A DNA stretch of 64,000 nt, from the NCBI GenBank assembly GCA_019828565.1, contig JAHDYR010000007.1, positions 124,001 through 188,000 of the forward strand, read 5' to 3'. The number at the start of each line of letters is the position of its first letter. The stretch's first letter is position 1. The notes under the pieces were generated by a model, which saw only the letters and a program-made list of their open reading frames with translations, did not search any database and had not been told where the DNA came from. A program made the translations under genes and the position numbers. The DNA is from Carpediemonas membranifera (lineage: Eukaryota > Fornicata). Shown one piece after another: positions 31,063 through 39,911 of this stretch.

Positions 31063-31461
31063 TTAATCCCGATTGTGGATCATGGCGAGAATCCTGCCAG
31101 GCAGCTCTTCGATTGTGGCGTTGAGCTGGCGAATGTCGCCACGAACCTCAGCAAATTGGCCATGAACCTCAGCAAATTGGCCATGAACCTCAGCAAATTG
31201 GCCATGAACCTCAGCAAATTGGCCACGAACCTCATCCTGGAAAGCACGGAAGTCTCTCCAGGTCACATAGCTGTCATCCTCGTGTTGCATGCCGTTTTCT
31301 GCCATATTTTCTTCCATATTCTGCTCGGGAACGCGTTGTTCTGGCATGCGACGGAGATCCACCTCATCTTGAGGCCTGTGGAAACCGTTCACAGCGGCAT
31401 GGCGGAGCTCGGGGTTGCCATCATCATCGCGGGGCTCGGGGTTCCTCGGGGTTGATGGCAT
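31063..31461 (-). CDS. Small acidic coiled-coil protein, array unit 5 (four heptads)
   Basis: Longest version: four tandem QFAEV heptads encoded by four 21-bp repeats, plus MAEN. Each repeat adds exactly two helical turns, so length changes keep both reading frame and coiled-coil register. Confidence 0.5.
   Translation of the reverse strand: MPSTPRNPEPRDDDGNPELRHAAVNGFHRPQDEVDLRRMPEQRVPEQNMEENMAENGMQHEDDSYVTWRDFRAFQDEVRGQFAEVHGQFAEVHGQFAEVHGQFAEVRGDIRQLNATIEELPGRILAMIHNRD
31141..31224. repeat. 21-bp minisatellite, four copies
   Basis: Four head-to-tail copies of an ac(g/t)aacctcagcaaattggcc-type word. Copy number per array unit is 1, 2, 1, 2, 4 and 2. It encodes the variable heptads of the coiled-coil protein. 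Confidence 0.9.
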
Positions 31462-32078
31462 GGTAAATATCGTAAATGTCTGTGTGTTGTTGGCCACTTT
31501 GAGGCTGAAGGCTGCGAACGGATGCCAACTGCATCCCTTCTAACCCTGCTTGCAGGTACAACCAATGGGGGAAAACATTTACGTATTTTTACCAGTTTAC
31601 TGGTGGTTTGGTCTCAAACGTGTCTCAAATGTTCGCCCGGCTTGGGTACGAGCCGAGCAGTGCTGGCTCGCACGAAGGTTTGCGCTGTTCAAGCTTCCTT
31701 GACTTGGCGACTCCGCGCCAAAATCGACCAAACGAATTTTGTGTCCACGCTCCCCGCGCCGGAGTCGCGTCGGCGCATCTACGCGCCCTCTCACTCGCAG
31801 AGTGCACCTCGTTGTGGTGGTCCCACAGGGCAAGACACTCAAGCAAACGATGGACCGTTTACAGAAGAATTTATGTGAGTTTACATAAACTGCACTGACT
31901 CTGAGGTCTAAGACTATTGCACTCGTTATTCTGATGTGCCGCGGAGGATTAGAATTATTGAGTTCAAAGCACACAATGATCCAAGCAGAATCAGGATCGC
32001 AGTGTGGTTCATCATACTCTATCAATCGTGCGCAGCATATCACGCGTGCTGCAGCGCGTGCTTGCTCAACTTAGCAAG

Positions 32079-32600
32079 TTAATGATAGCGAGGAAGAGCA
32101 CCTCTCTGGGTGCCGTAATGAAAAGGAGATAGCCCTATCTGATCTGGAGTGGCGTCGAAGGTACACCAATGGATGTTCTCGCTGGCGCTCTTATCTCGGT
32201 GAGAGAGATTGAGAAGCATGTCTCTCTGCTCGGGATGCCGACTTAGCCGTTTATCGCGCCATGGAGCTCCCTCGCACGCGGGATTCTGGCAGAGCATGGT
32301 GCGGTGTGCACCACACGTCTGAAGTGTGCTTTTGCAGTATGGGCACACGATGGAAGTGCGGAATTCCGAGACCATGGCAACAGTCACGACGACGTTGTGC
32401 CGGAGCATGATGCCTGGTAGAGCTCGAGCAAAGTGGCGGTACGGAGCACACGAGGGAGTGCCGGCGGAACCGAACAGTGCAGCCCCATACGCCACTTTGA
32501 GGTGAATGGGCTCCGTTCTTCTGGTCAGAAATGCTACATCTGACAAAACATAAAACATCCCTGCCCGCATGATCGCCCTTACCATGGCTGATGCCCTCAT
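32079..32600 (-). CDS. Fanzor/TnpB-like C-terminal zinc-ribbon protein, array unit 6, intact frame
   Basis: The first in-frame ATG is 32600 (173 aa); the frame is open to 32654. The order VAYGAALFGSAG, then a helix (PYRHFARAL), then VAMVSEFRTSIVCPYCK, then LCQNPAC, then RDMLLNLSHRD matches the end of TnpB/Fanzor nucleases. There the last RuvC segments flank a four-Cys zinc ribbon after an EFRTS-type sequence. The N-terminal RuvC-I Asp and RuvC-II Glu regions and the RNA-binding domain are absent, so this cannot be a complete nuclease. It may be a relic, or a reused nucleic-acid-binding module. Only this copy has four Ts at about 32330-32333, which keeps the zinc ribbon in frame. No EFRTS-CPYC partner gene is visible nearby. 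Confidence 0.62.
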   Translation of the reverse strand: MRASAMVRAIMRAGMFYVLSDVAFLTRRTEPIHLKVAYGAALFGSAGTPSCAPYRHFARALPGIMLRHNVVVTVAMVSEFRTSIVCPYCKSTLQTCGAHRTMLCQNPACEGAPWRDKRLSRHPEQRDMLLNLSHRDKSASENIHWCTFDATPDQIGLSPFHYGTQRGALPRYH

Positions 32601-32795
32601 GTCCGCTACCCTGTTGGTGTATGACAAGAGGTGCGCCAAGCTGGGACTGTTCAACTCGCTGGAGCTCCTCCCGGCAGGGCTGTCGGCATAAGCCAGTAAT
32701 TTACGTGATTAATGGAAAATCACAAAATGCACGGATGTGCCACAGAACTCGTGCTTGCAAAGACAACGACTATGTACAGAAGTTTACTCTTATGA

Positions 32796-33152
32796 TTAAT
32801 CCCGATTGTGGATCATGGCGAGAATCCTGCCAGGCAGCTCTTCGATTGTGGCGTTGAGCTGGCGAATGTCGCCACGAACCTCAGCAAATTGGCCATGAAC
32901 CTCAGCAAATTGGCCACGAACCTCATCCTGGAAAGCACGGAAGTCTCTCCAGGTCACATAGCTGTCATCCTCGTGTTGCATGCCGTTTTCTGCCATATTT
33001 TCTTCCATATTCTGCTCGGGAACGCGTTGTTCTGGCATGCGACGGAGATCCACCTCATCTTGAGGCCTGTGGAAACCGTTCACAGCGGCATGGCGGAGCT
33101 CGGGGTTGCCATCATCATCGCGGGGCTCGGGGTTCCTCGGGGTTGATGGCAT
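32796..33152 (-). CDS. Small acidic coiled-coil protein, array unit 6
   Basis: Two heptads and MAEN present. Confidence 0.5.
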   Translation of the reverse strand: MPSTPRNPEPRDDDGNPELRHAAVNGFHRPQDEVDLRRMPEQRVPEQNMEENMAENGMQHEDDSYVTWRDFRAFQDEVRGQFAEVHGQFAEVRGDIRQLNATIEELPGRILAMIHNRD

Positions 33153-33770
33153 GGTAAATATCGTAAATGTCTGTGTGTTGTTGGCCACTTTGAGGCTGAA
33201 GGCTGCGAACGGATGCCAACTGCATCCCTTCTAACCCTGCTTGCAGGTACAACCAATGGGGGGAAAACATTTACGTATTTTACCAGTTTACTGGTGGTTT
33301 GGTCTCAAACGTGTCTCAAATGTTCGCCCGGCTTGGGTACGAGCCGAGCAGTGCTGGCTCGCACGAAGGTTTGCGCTGTTCAAGCTTCCTTGACTTGGCG
33401 ACTCCGCGCCAAAATCGACCAAACGAATTTTTGTGTCCACGCTCCCCGCGCCGGAGTCGCGTCGGCGCATCTACGCGCCCTCTCACTCGCAGAGTGCACC
33501 TCGTTGTGGTGGTCCCACAGGGCAAGACACTCAAGCAAACGATGGACCGTTTACAGAAGAATTTATGTGAGTTTACATAAACTGCACTGACTCTGAGGTC
33601 TAAGACTATTGCACTCGTTATTCTGATGTGCCGCGGAGGATTAGAATTATTGAGTTCAAAGCACACAATGATCCAAGCAGAATCAGGATCGCAGTGTGGT
33701 TCATCATACTCTATCAATCGTGCGCAGCATATCACGCGTGCTGCAGCGCGTGCTTGCTCAACTTAGCAAG

Positions 33771-34249
33771 TTAATGATAGCGAGGAAGAGCACCTCTCTG
33801 GGTGCCGTAATGAAAAGGAGATAGCCCTATCTGATCTGGAGTGGCGTCGAAGGTACACCAATGGATGTTCTCGCTGGCGCTCTTATCTCGGTGAGAGAGA
33901 TTGAGAAGCATGTCTCTCTGCTCGGGATGCCGACTTAGCCGTTTATCGCGCCATGGAGCTCCCTCGCACGCGGGATTCTGGCAGAGCATGGTGCGGTGTG
34001 CACCACACGTCTGAAGTGTGCTTTGCAGTATGGGCACACGATGGAAGTGCGGAATTCCGAGACCATGGCAACAGTCACGACGACGTTGTGCCGGAGCATG
34101 ATGCCTGGTAGAGCTCGAGCAAAGTGGCGGTACGGAGCACACGAGGGAGTGCCGGCGGAACCGAACAGTGCAGCCCCATACGCCACTTTGAGGTGAATGG
34201 GCTCCGTTCTTCTGGTCAGAAATGCTACATCTGACAAAACATAAAACAT
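33771..34249 (-). pseudogene. Fanzor/TnpB-like zinc-ribbon gene, array unit 7 (5'-truncated)
   Basis: Carries the three-T frameshift and is cut at its 5' end by the Gypsy-2 junction at 34254/34255. The coiled-coil gene of this unit is missing. Confidence 0.65.
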
Positions 34250-34296
34250 CCCTGTGTTGGTTCATCAATAGATTATTTAATAGTCTTGAGTCGTCC

Positions 34297-34320
34297 AGCT
34301 CGACACATGGGTGTCGAGCT
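34297..34320. repeat. Perfect hairpin in the Gypsy-2 leader, 10-bp arms
   Basis: agctcgacac (34297-34306), loop atgg, gtgtcgagct (34311-34320). It lies within the presumed LTR/leader, 52 bp before the gag ATG. Confidence 0.85.
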
Positions 34321-34371
34321 CTATTCTTTGTAAAGCTTTGTTCTCACGAACCCACAGTAACGTTACTTACA

Positions 34372-35925
34372 ATGACTGAGGACAAGGGTCCGTTATGTAC
34401 TCAACCAGAGATTAATGCTCTGCTTTCGTTTAAGGAGAAACTCGATCGCCATGTCCGAACGGGCGGAAAACGCCGACTTATCAAGCGTTTGGGTCCGGCT
34501 GTCACCTCATACTGTGCAGCAGTTGGTGTAGACGTAGCCAAGACGTACAAGAGCGCGAAGCACAACACAGTGACGGGCGAGAAGCGTAAGAAACATGAGA
34601 GAGAGGACCTCGTTTTCAGAGCGATTGCTAACGCAATTAAGCCCACTGATCCGATCCTAGAGCGCCGTCTTTTCCAGCTAACGACCCAGGGTATTGACGT
34701 GGGACGTCTCTCACTCTATGCCGACAGATTCATCAGCCGCAAGGCCGTCTTGGCTCCCTCTTTCTCCGACGCCGTGATGCGCAGCATGTTCGTGAAGGGA
34801 ATCCAGGACGAGGACCTCCGTAGGGAGGTCAAGGAGGCGGCTACAGGGCTTGACCTTAACAGCACCATCCAGGTCGCTCTCCAGACGTGCAAGCGTCTCC
34901 AAGAGGCTGCGATGATTACTTCCAGGACCATCAAGTCCGATTCTCAGCCTCGAAACCGCCCTCCTAAGGACCAGCGCGCAAGCCATTCTCGAGGTCTGCG
35001 CCGACAGGGCGGCCCGCCTCACCCGGGTGAGCACCAGTCTCATGGCAAGCACCAGTACCGGGGAGCCCAGTCTGAAATGCAGAGAAGTCAGCAGACCGGC
35101 TCAAGCACCGATCATCAGAGCACCAGCCGTACCATCGTGTGCTACAACTGCGGCAAGTCCGGTCACACATCGCGCCAGTGTCGGAACCCGAAGACTGTCT
35201 GCAGCAAGTGCGGTAAGCAGGGACATCAAGACAAGTTCTGTCGGGGTACTTCAGTAAACCCCCAGGCTTGTTCATCCTTTTCTCGTGCACCCGCTCATGT
35301 CCTGACATCGTTGAGTCAGACACACAGCAACGCGCTCCCGATAGTAACAGCAGAGGTTCCGGTCGGTAATGATCACAGTGTGCAATGGGAGCGTGTACTT
35401 TTCGACTGCGGGGCGGATATTTGCTTGGTGAACCCCCAGTCGGCAACCGCTGCTGAACTTATTCCGACGAAGCTCAGTCAACCTATCGTCATCAAGACTC
35501 CAGGGGGATCTATTGAGTCCGACGTTTGCTATGAGATTCCCCTTCTCATGCATAAGTCACCTTTCACTCCAAAGGCACTGTCGACTACTGTCGCCGCATA
35601 CGGAGTTGAATGCATCTACGACCTTCTATTGTCGTACCCAACGATGGTTGAGTGGGGCATCCTGCCCAGTGTCGCGGAATCTCAAGCGAGCCGGGACTCT
35701 GACGATATGGAACCGTCCGTCCCCCCAATGGACGCGATGCAGTCCTACACTATGTCAACAGATTTTACAGCGATGCATGCGCGAATCATCGCCAAGTTCA
35801 GCCGTTGCTTCGAGGAGCGTGAGGGGTTTTCTGCCTTAGAGCCTTATGACCTGATCTTGAAGGGAGGACCGAGTAGTAGCGTCCAGGTCAAATTACATCC
35901 CTCACCAGAAGCAGGGTCTGTTTGA
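34372..35925 (+). pseudogene. Gypsy-2 gag and protease
   Basis: Gag starts at ATG 34372 (MTEDKGPLCTQPEINA). The capsid-like helical region is followed by two perfect CCHC zinc knuckles (CYNCGKSGHTSRQC and CSKCGKQGHQDKFC). The protease has LFDCGADICLVN, in which Cys replaces the usual Thr/Ser of DTG/DSG, and a following VECIYDLLLSYP. The frame stops at 35925, but the RT frame takes over near 35890 (YIPHQKQGLFDEHV). Confidence 0.88.
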
Positions 35926-36640
35926 TGAGCACGTCCGGGAGCTGTTAGCCAAGAAGTATATTGAGGCGAGTTTCTCTCCGTACTCGTCCCCAGCTCTCCT
36001 CGTCCCGAAGGGCCGAGACAGAACTCGTATGGTTGTCGATTTCAGAAGGATCAACGACCTGACTGAGCCGTTTGATTACCCGATCCCAGAGGTTCAAGCG
36101 TGCCTCGCACGGTTGGCAGGAGCTAAGATCTTCGCCACGATTGACCTTTCGAAGGGTTATCATCAAGTCAAGTTGTCCGAAAGGTCGAGACAATACACTG
36201 CGTTCCAGACCCCACGAGGCAAGTTCCAGTATACGGGCATGCCGTTTGGATTGAAAAAACGCTGGGGCGCATTTCCAGTTTGCAATTGAACGGGGATTCC
36301 ACGATCTACTTGGTACCGCGTGTATCATATATATTGACGACATTATAATTTTCGGCCGCACAGAGCAAGAGTACTTGTCCAACTTGAACAAGGTGTTGGC
36401 GAGGGCCGAAGAGTTGAAACTCAGCCTCAACAAGGAGAAGTCACACTTTGGACTCGCAGAAGTCGAGTTCTTAGGCTGGGTGGTGTCGGGTACAGGATTT
36501 AGAATTGCGCCAGACCGCATTCGGGATGTTGAGACGCTGCGTGTCCCGAAGACGAAGAAGGCCGCTCAAGCCCTAATGGGATTCTTGAACTTCATGAGAG
36601 ATTTTTGTGCCAGGTTTTTCGAGGATCGTGCACCCTTTAG
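35890..36640 (+). pseudogene. Gypsy-2 reverse transcriptase (three frames)
   Basis: LLVPKGRDRTRMVVDFRRIND, FATIDLSKGYHQV and MPFGLK lie in the first frame. An A6 run at about 36256 (five As would keep the frame) shifts to the frame with IIYIDDIIIFGRTEQE and GWVVSGTGFRIAPDRI. A T5 run at about 36606 shifts again into RNase H. The catalytic motif is YIDD. Confidence 0.85.
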
Positions 36641-38376
36641 CTCAAGCCGCGTGTGGCAAGGCACCTCCCGACGGCAGCGATCAGGTCGAGGCTTTGGCGC
36701 AGGTCAAAGATCTGCTGTGTCAGGCTCCCGCCCTCGAACACTTCGATGTTACCCGTGAGCACGTCGTCATGACTGACGCGTCAGACCTTGGAATTGGCGG
36801 AGTGTTGCTACAAGACGGTAAGCCGGTGTCATACATGTCCAAGTCTTTCAACGATGTGCAGACGAGATGGAGCACAATTGAACAGGAGGCGTATGCAATC
36901 GTTTCCGCGTTGCAGAGGTGGCGCAGGTTCTTGTGTTGGACACCATTCACATTGCTGACTGATCATCGCAATCTTGTGTTTATGTCGCGTTCTTCCAACT
37001 CCAAGGTTCAACGGTGGTACGAATCAATATCTGATCTTGATTTCACGATCAAACATGTGGCCGGAGTGGATAACAGTGCAGCCGATGGTCTCAGTCGCGT
37101 GTTTGCGGCATCGGCAGATCGGTTGCCAGTGGCGTCTGAGACGGAGATAGCTGAGGCACACAGACACGGGCAAGCTCACCTGCCACTGCATACCACGATA
37201 CAATTCTTGAGGACACATGGCAAGAGGGCGCCCGTGGATCAGGTGGCGAGGGTGATCGACAGATGTCCGGTATGTCAACTCACAGCAAAACCAGCTGAAG
37301 CCGCCAGGGCATACTTACATACAGCCGGACTCAGGCCGTTCATGAAGGTAGCAATGGACACTATCGGTCCGTTGCCCGAGTCGCTCGGATACAAGTTCAT
37401 TTTAGTAGTAGTCGATATGGCTTCGAGGTGGACCGAGCTCATTCCGCTGAAGACAACGAGAGCCGACGAAGCTGTCAGAGCATTTGCTGACCAGTGGATA
37501 CTCAGGTATGGAGTCCCTCGAGTCCTCCAAACAGACGGAGGCAAGCAGTTTGTCAACAAGCTGTTCAAGGACTTGTCCGTCCGAGTTGGCTTTTCAATCC
37601 ATACAACCACTCCATATCATCCACAGTCAAATGGAGTGGTCGAACGAGCGAACAGCAGAGTCGAGCGTATTCTGAGGGCGCGGCAGTACGAGCTGAGGTC
37701 GGAGCTGTGGTCGGAGTCGTTGCCAGTCGCACAGTACATTGTCAACGCGACACCACACTCAGCAACGCGTTTAACCCCAGCAGAGGTGATTTTTGGTAGT
37801 GATCTGCGCGTACCGGCCGACATGCTAATCGTCAAAGAACTGGGTGAGAAGGCGGTCAGCCAACCAGCGAGCAACGTAGCTGCTGCCAAACTCGCTCGAG
37901 AGCTCGCTGAAGCACGTATTAAGGCAATGCACGCTGACGCTCTCAGCAAGCTGCCCCCTCCTGAACCAATTACGTCTGAGTTTGTATTGGTCAAATACCC
38001 GAATGGGCCACCATCAAAGTTGGCTGCAGGGTGGCGAGGCCCCATGCAACTGATCCAGCCTATCATGAGGAATGACTTTCCTGTTGGTTACTGGGTTAGA
38101 GATGTCAATACGAGGACCGAATTCCAGGTCGCGTCCGAGAGGGTCAGACCATTTTCAGGCGAGCTGTCCATGCAACATGCCCAAGAGCTAGCAGCAGTGA
38201 CGATCGGCGAGTATGTCGTGGAGTCGATATACGAAGCAACGCATGAGCGCAGACTCAGCGATCGGCAGTTCCACGTCCGATGGGCAGGGTACGAGCCTTC
38301 GGAAGATACGTGGGAGCCGTACCAGAACGTTAAGGGATGCGAAGCGTTGGATATATATCTGGGGAAGGCCGAATAA
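36640..38376 (+). CDS. Gypsy-2 RNase H, integrase and chromodomain
   Basis: RNase H: MTDASDLGIGGVLLQ, WSTIEQEAYAI, LTDHRNLVF. Integrase: CPVCQLTAKP, then AMDTIGPLP, QTDGGKQFVN and SNGVVERANSRVERI (D, D, E). The C-terminus is a good chromodomain (EYVVESIYEAT, FHVRWAGYEPSEDTWEPY), which in chromoviruses can target integration to modified histones. It ends at 38376, 25 bp from the stop of a convergent gene. Confidence 0.92.
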   Translation, partial: AQAACGKAPPDGSDQVEALAQVKDLLCQAPALEHFDVTREHVVMTDASDLGIGGVLLQDGKPVSYMSKSFNDVQTRWSTIEQEAYAIVSALQRWRRFLCWTPFTLLTDHRNLVFMSRSSNSKVQRWYESISDLDFTIKHVAGVDNSAADGLSRVFAASADRLPVASETEIAEAHRHGQAHLPLHTTIQFLRTHGKRAPVDQVARVIDRCPVCQLTAKPAEAARAYLHTAGLRPFMKVAMDTIGPLPESLGYKFILVVVDMASRWTELIPLKTTRADEAVRAFADQWILRYGVPRVLQTDGGKQFVNKLFKDLSVRVGFSIHTTTPYHPQSNGVVERANSRVERILRARQYELRSELWSESLPVAQYIVNATPHSATRLTPAEVIFGSDLRVPADMLIVKELGEKAVSQPASNVAAAKLARELAEARIKAMHADALSKLPPPEPITSEFVLVKYPNGPPSKLAAGWRGPMQLIQPIMRNDFPVGYWVRDVNTRTEFQVASERVRPFSGELSMQHAQELAAVTIGEYVVESIYEATHERRLSDRQFHVRWAGYEPSEDTWEPYQNVKGCEALDIYLGKAE

Positions 38377-38401
38377 ATGGCCCCCAAGCATCAGAAACTG
38401 T

Positions 38402-38950
38402 TTATTCGCAAGTGTCACAACGGACGTTACCATCGAGGGCAACGTCGTCGGCGAGGTAAGACTCGTAAGACAGATGCTCAGTGAGGAACTGGGCAACGGC
38501 AGGGTGAGTCTGCATGCGCCGAGTAGCGATGGCAATGCTGCTCACATTGGGGCATTCCTCATAACTGACATGCAGGCGCAGAAGACCAGGGGCGTCAAAA
38601 CGATAATGCCAAACACGCGAGACCGTGAAGGCTGCAGAAGTCATGTCTTGCAGAGTCAGCGACGGGGCGCGGTCAGCAGTAACCGGCATGAAGCCTGACA
38701 GAAGACTGAACTCTGCGTCGTCGAAGGAAGCGCCGCTACGCATGCGAGCGAAGTACTGACGAGCGAACTCAGCGCAATCAGCGCGGGTGAGGATACCGAG
38801 GGCCTCTCCCATGTGCAGCACAAAATATAGGTTGACATCGTGGCCGAGCATGACAGCACGGAAGACATGAGGACGCATGGTGACGATGCTGAGGCCAGAG
38901 CGATTCTCGATCTCTTGCTTGAGCGCGTTCGGCACATACGCGCGTTTCAT
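38402..38950 (-). CDS. Unrecognised protein, about 182 aa
   Basis: ATG 38950 (MKRAYVPNALKQEIENRSG) is chosen because the open sequence further upstream lies inside the inverted repeat. The composition is protein-like: MRPHVFRAVMLGHDVNLYFVLHMGEA, then helices and a Cys pair at the C-terminus (VRCDTCE). I recognise no family. The start codon directly adjoins the TA at the edge of the 14-kb island's left inverted repeat, so its promoter and first codons may have been displaced. Confidence 0.45.
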   Translation of the reverse strand: MKRAYVPNALKQEIENRSGLSIVTMRPHVFRAVMLGHDVNLYFVLHMGEALGILTRADCAEFARQYFARMRSGASFDDAEFSLLSGFMPVTADRAPSLTLQDMTSAAFTVSRVWHYRFDAPGLLRLHVSYEECPNVSSIAIATRRMQTHPAVAQFLTEHLSYESYLADDVALDGNVRCDTCE

Positions 38951-39023
38951 ACTGTCCAGGGTGCAGGAATTTCCCTTATTGGGTAGGGGAATTTCCTCGG
39001 GCTTTCCCCCGAGGAAATTCCCT
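38950..39023. repeat. Left 74-bp inverted repeat of the island (with flanking TA)
   Basis: tactgtccagggtgcagg... matches the reverse complement of 53093-53166 at 73 of 74 positions (G/T difference at position 14). The sequences diverge on both sides. Internally it is built from GGAATTTCC/GGAAATTCC words. Tc1/mariner-type elements insert at TA and carry terminal inverted repeats like this. Confidence 0.9.
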
Positions 39024-39045
39024 GATTGGATAAGGGAAATTCCTG
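38963..39045. repeat. Long imperfect hairpin overlapping the left repeat
   Basis: Arms of about 38 nt: ggaatttcccttat ... ggaatttcctcggg folds onto cccgaggaaattccc ... ataagggaaattcc, with a short pyrimidine loop. Only the left copy has the full hairpin; the right copy shares the first two thirds. Confidence 0.8.
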
Positions 39046-39568
39046 GTGGCTCACTCAATATTAAACTGTTTTAATTAATTATGTCATGTGCGTATACTTC
39101 ATCGACTCAAGTAACCGCTTCTGCAAGCACTAATACACTAGTGCTCACAGTGTAGAGTTCTATGCCTTGCAAAAAAAGTTTTTATGCAGAATTGGCGATA
39201 TCTAGAGATTGACACGTTGCCGTTTTTTGCAAATGATGCAGGCGATCCCATACTATCATTCGTTGGGCTTGCCCGATTTTTGAAAAACGGCAACGTGTCA
39301 TTCCCGAGATATTCCCAATTCTTTTTGTTTCGACAGATTTGACCATGTGTGCATTTTTAGGCGTATGAACAAACAGCCATATCTCAACGAATACGAGTCA
39401 TAACAGCTTAAAACTTTGTTCATGTACGCAATACACGATGTTTCACATCATGCAACCAATAGTGTCAGTGTACGCTCACATTCTTGGTCGGTCAACGCAT
39501 GACAAAACTGAGCCGTTGGAAAGAACAAAGTGAATATTTGGAATGTAGGTCAAGTGTAGAGCACAACT
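39046..39568. other. AT-rich non-coding segment with a foldback
   Basis: No gene is supported. Inverted arms sit at 39189-39227 and 39283-39321; the 18-bp core tgacacgttgccgttttt (39210-39227) and aaaaacggcaacgtgtca (39283-39300) is perfect, with partial pairing extending outward (gaattgg / ccaattc). It may be a small non-autonomous element or a structural end of the island. Confidence 0.7.
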
Positions 39569-39880
39569 ATGTGTTTTTTTCCGAGGAGTCATCGTTCGCT
39601 ACGGATCCCGCGGATTATGTCACGAAATGATGACGGACTTGCGAGAAAAAAGCTGAACCGACTAATAATGATAAAAGGTGATTTAGGCAGCAGTTGCGTT
39701 CCTTTCGGAGATCTTGACGATCAACCTGAGTTTATGCGCGTCAAGTCTTCTCTAAGATCCAAAATCAGTCAAGTAATTATGTGGTTCCGTTTCAGCGAAG
39801 TTTTGCTGCCGGAATATGCGGGGTTTCCCCCCGTCAATCCCAGGGGCGTCACTTTCCTGCTTGGTCGGGCGTGTGGTTGA
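39569..39880 (+). CDS. Doubtful small ORF, 103 aa
   Basis: Starts MCFFPRSHRSLRIPRIMSRNDDG. The middle is charged and helix-compatible, but there is no domain, no recognised homologue and no promoter motif nearby. It could be a remnant; listed because nothing else explains the segment. Confidence 0.2.
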   Translation: MCFFPRSHRSLRIPRIMSRNDDGLARKKLNRLIMIKGDLGSSCVPFGDLDDQPEFMRVKSSLRSKISQVIMWFRFSEVLLPEYAGFPPVNPRGVTFLLGRACG

Positions 39881-39911
39881 TTATTGTCTCCCCGCTAAAT
39901 ACAACTACGAT

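Larger units (their letters stand above)
23044..34254. repeat. Tandem array: six full and one partial unit of about 1.67-1.73 kb
   Basis: Units start at the word tgtctgtgtgttgttgg: 23044, 24713, 26392, 28062, 29743, 31477 and 33168. Lengths are 1669, 1679, 1670, 1681, 1734 and 1691 bp; the seventh is cut at 34254 by Gypsy-2. Units are almost identical. Differences are a variable 21-bp minisatellite, a 12-bp indel (MAEN codons), a few shared substitutions (for example gtcagttta or gtgagttta), and many single-base changes in homopolymer length. Each unit has two minus-strand genes, described below; frames on the plus strand look like noise. The homogeneity implies recent amplification or gene conversion, or possibly assembly of one collapsed/expanded repeat. 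Confidence 0.95.
34255..38376 (+). mobile_element. Gypsy-2 (Ty3/Gypsy chromovirus-like), frame-broken, no visible 3' LTR
   Basis: It begins TGTTGG exactly where array unit 7 stops. Order: short leader, gag with two zinc knuckles, protease, RT, RNase H, integrase, chromodomain. No copy of the 34255-34371 leader is found after 38376, where a convergent cellular-type gene begins at once, and the array does not resume. The right side was therefore deleted or rearranged. Frame breaks fall at about 35890, 36256 (A6) and 36606 (T5). Confidence 0.88.

Noticed and set aside
23089-33590. Plus-strand ~125-aa protein repeated in each array unit
   Set aside because: The frame changes with single-base run differences between units, has no domain, and overlaps a region where neither strand looks coding.
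24861-33735. Minus-strand ~139-aa frame in array units
   Set aside because: Low-complexity Arg/Ser-rich translation, broken differently in each unit; probably chance.
23044-34254. CRISPR array
   Set aside because: Units are ~1.67 kb, contain genes and have no short repeat-spacer pattern; the genome is eukaryotic.
38963-39045. NF-kappa-B-type binding sites (GGGAAATTCC)
   Set aside because: The words are part of a transposon-like inverted repeat; a metazoan transcription factor site has no meaning here.
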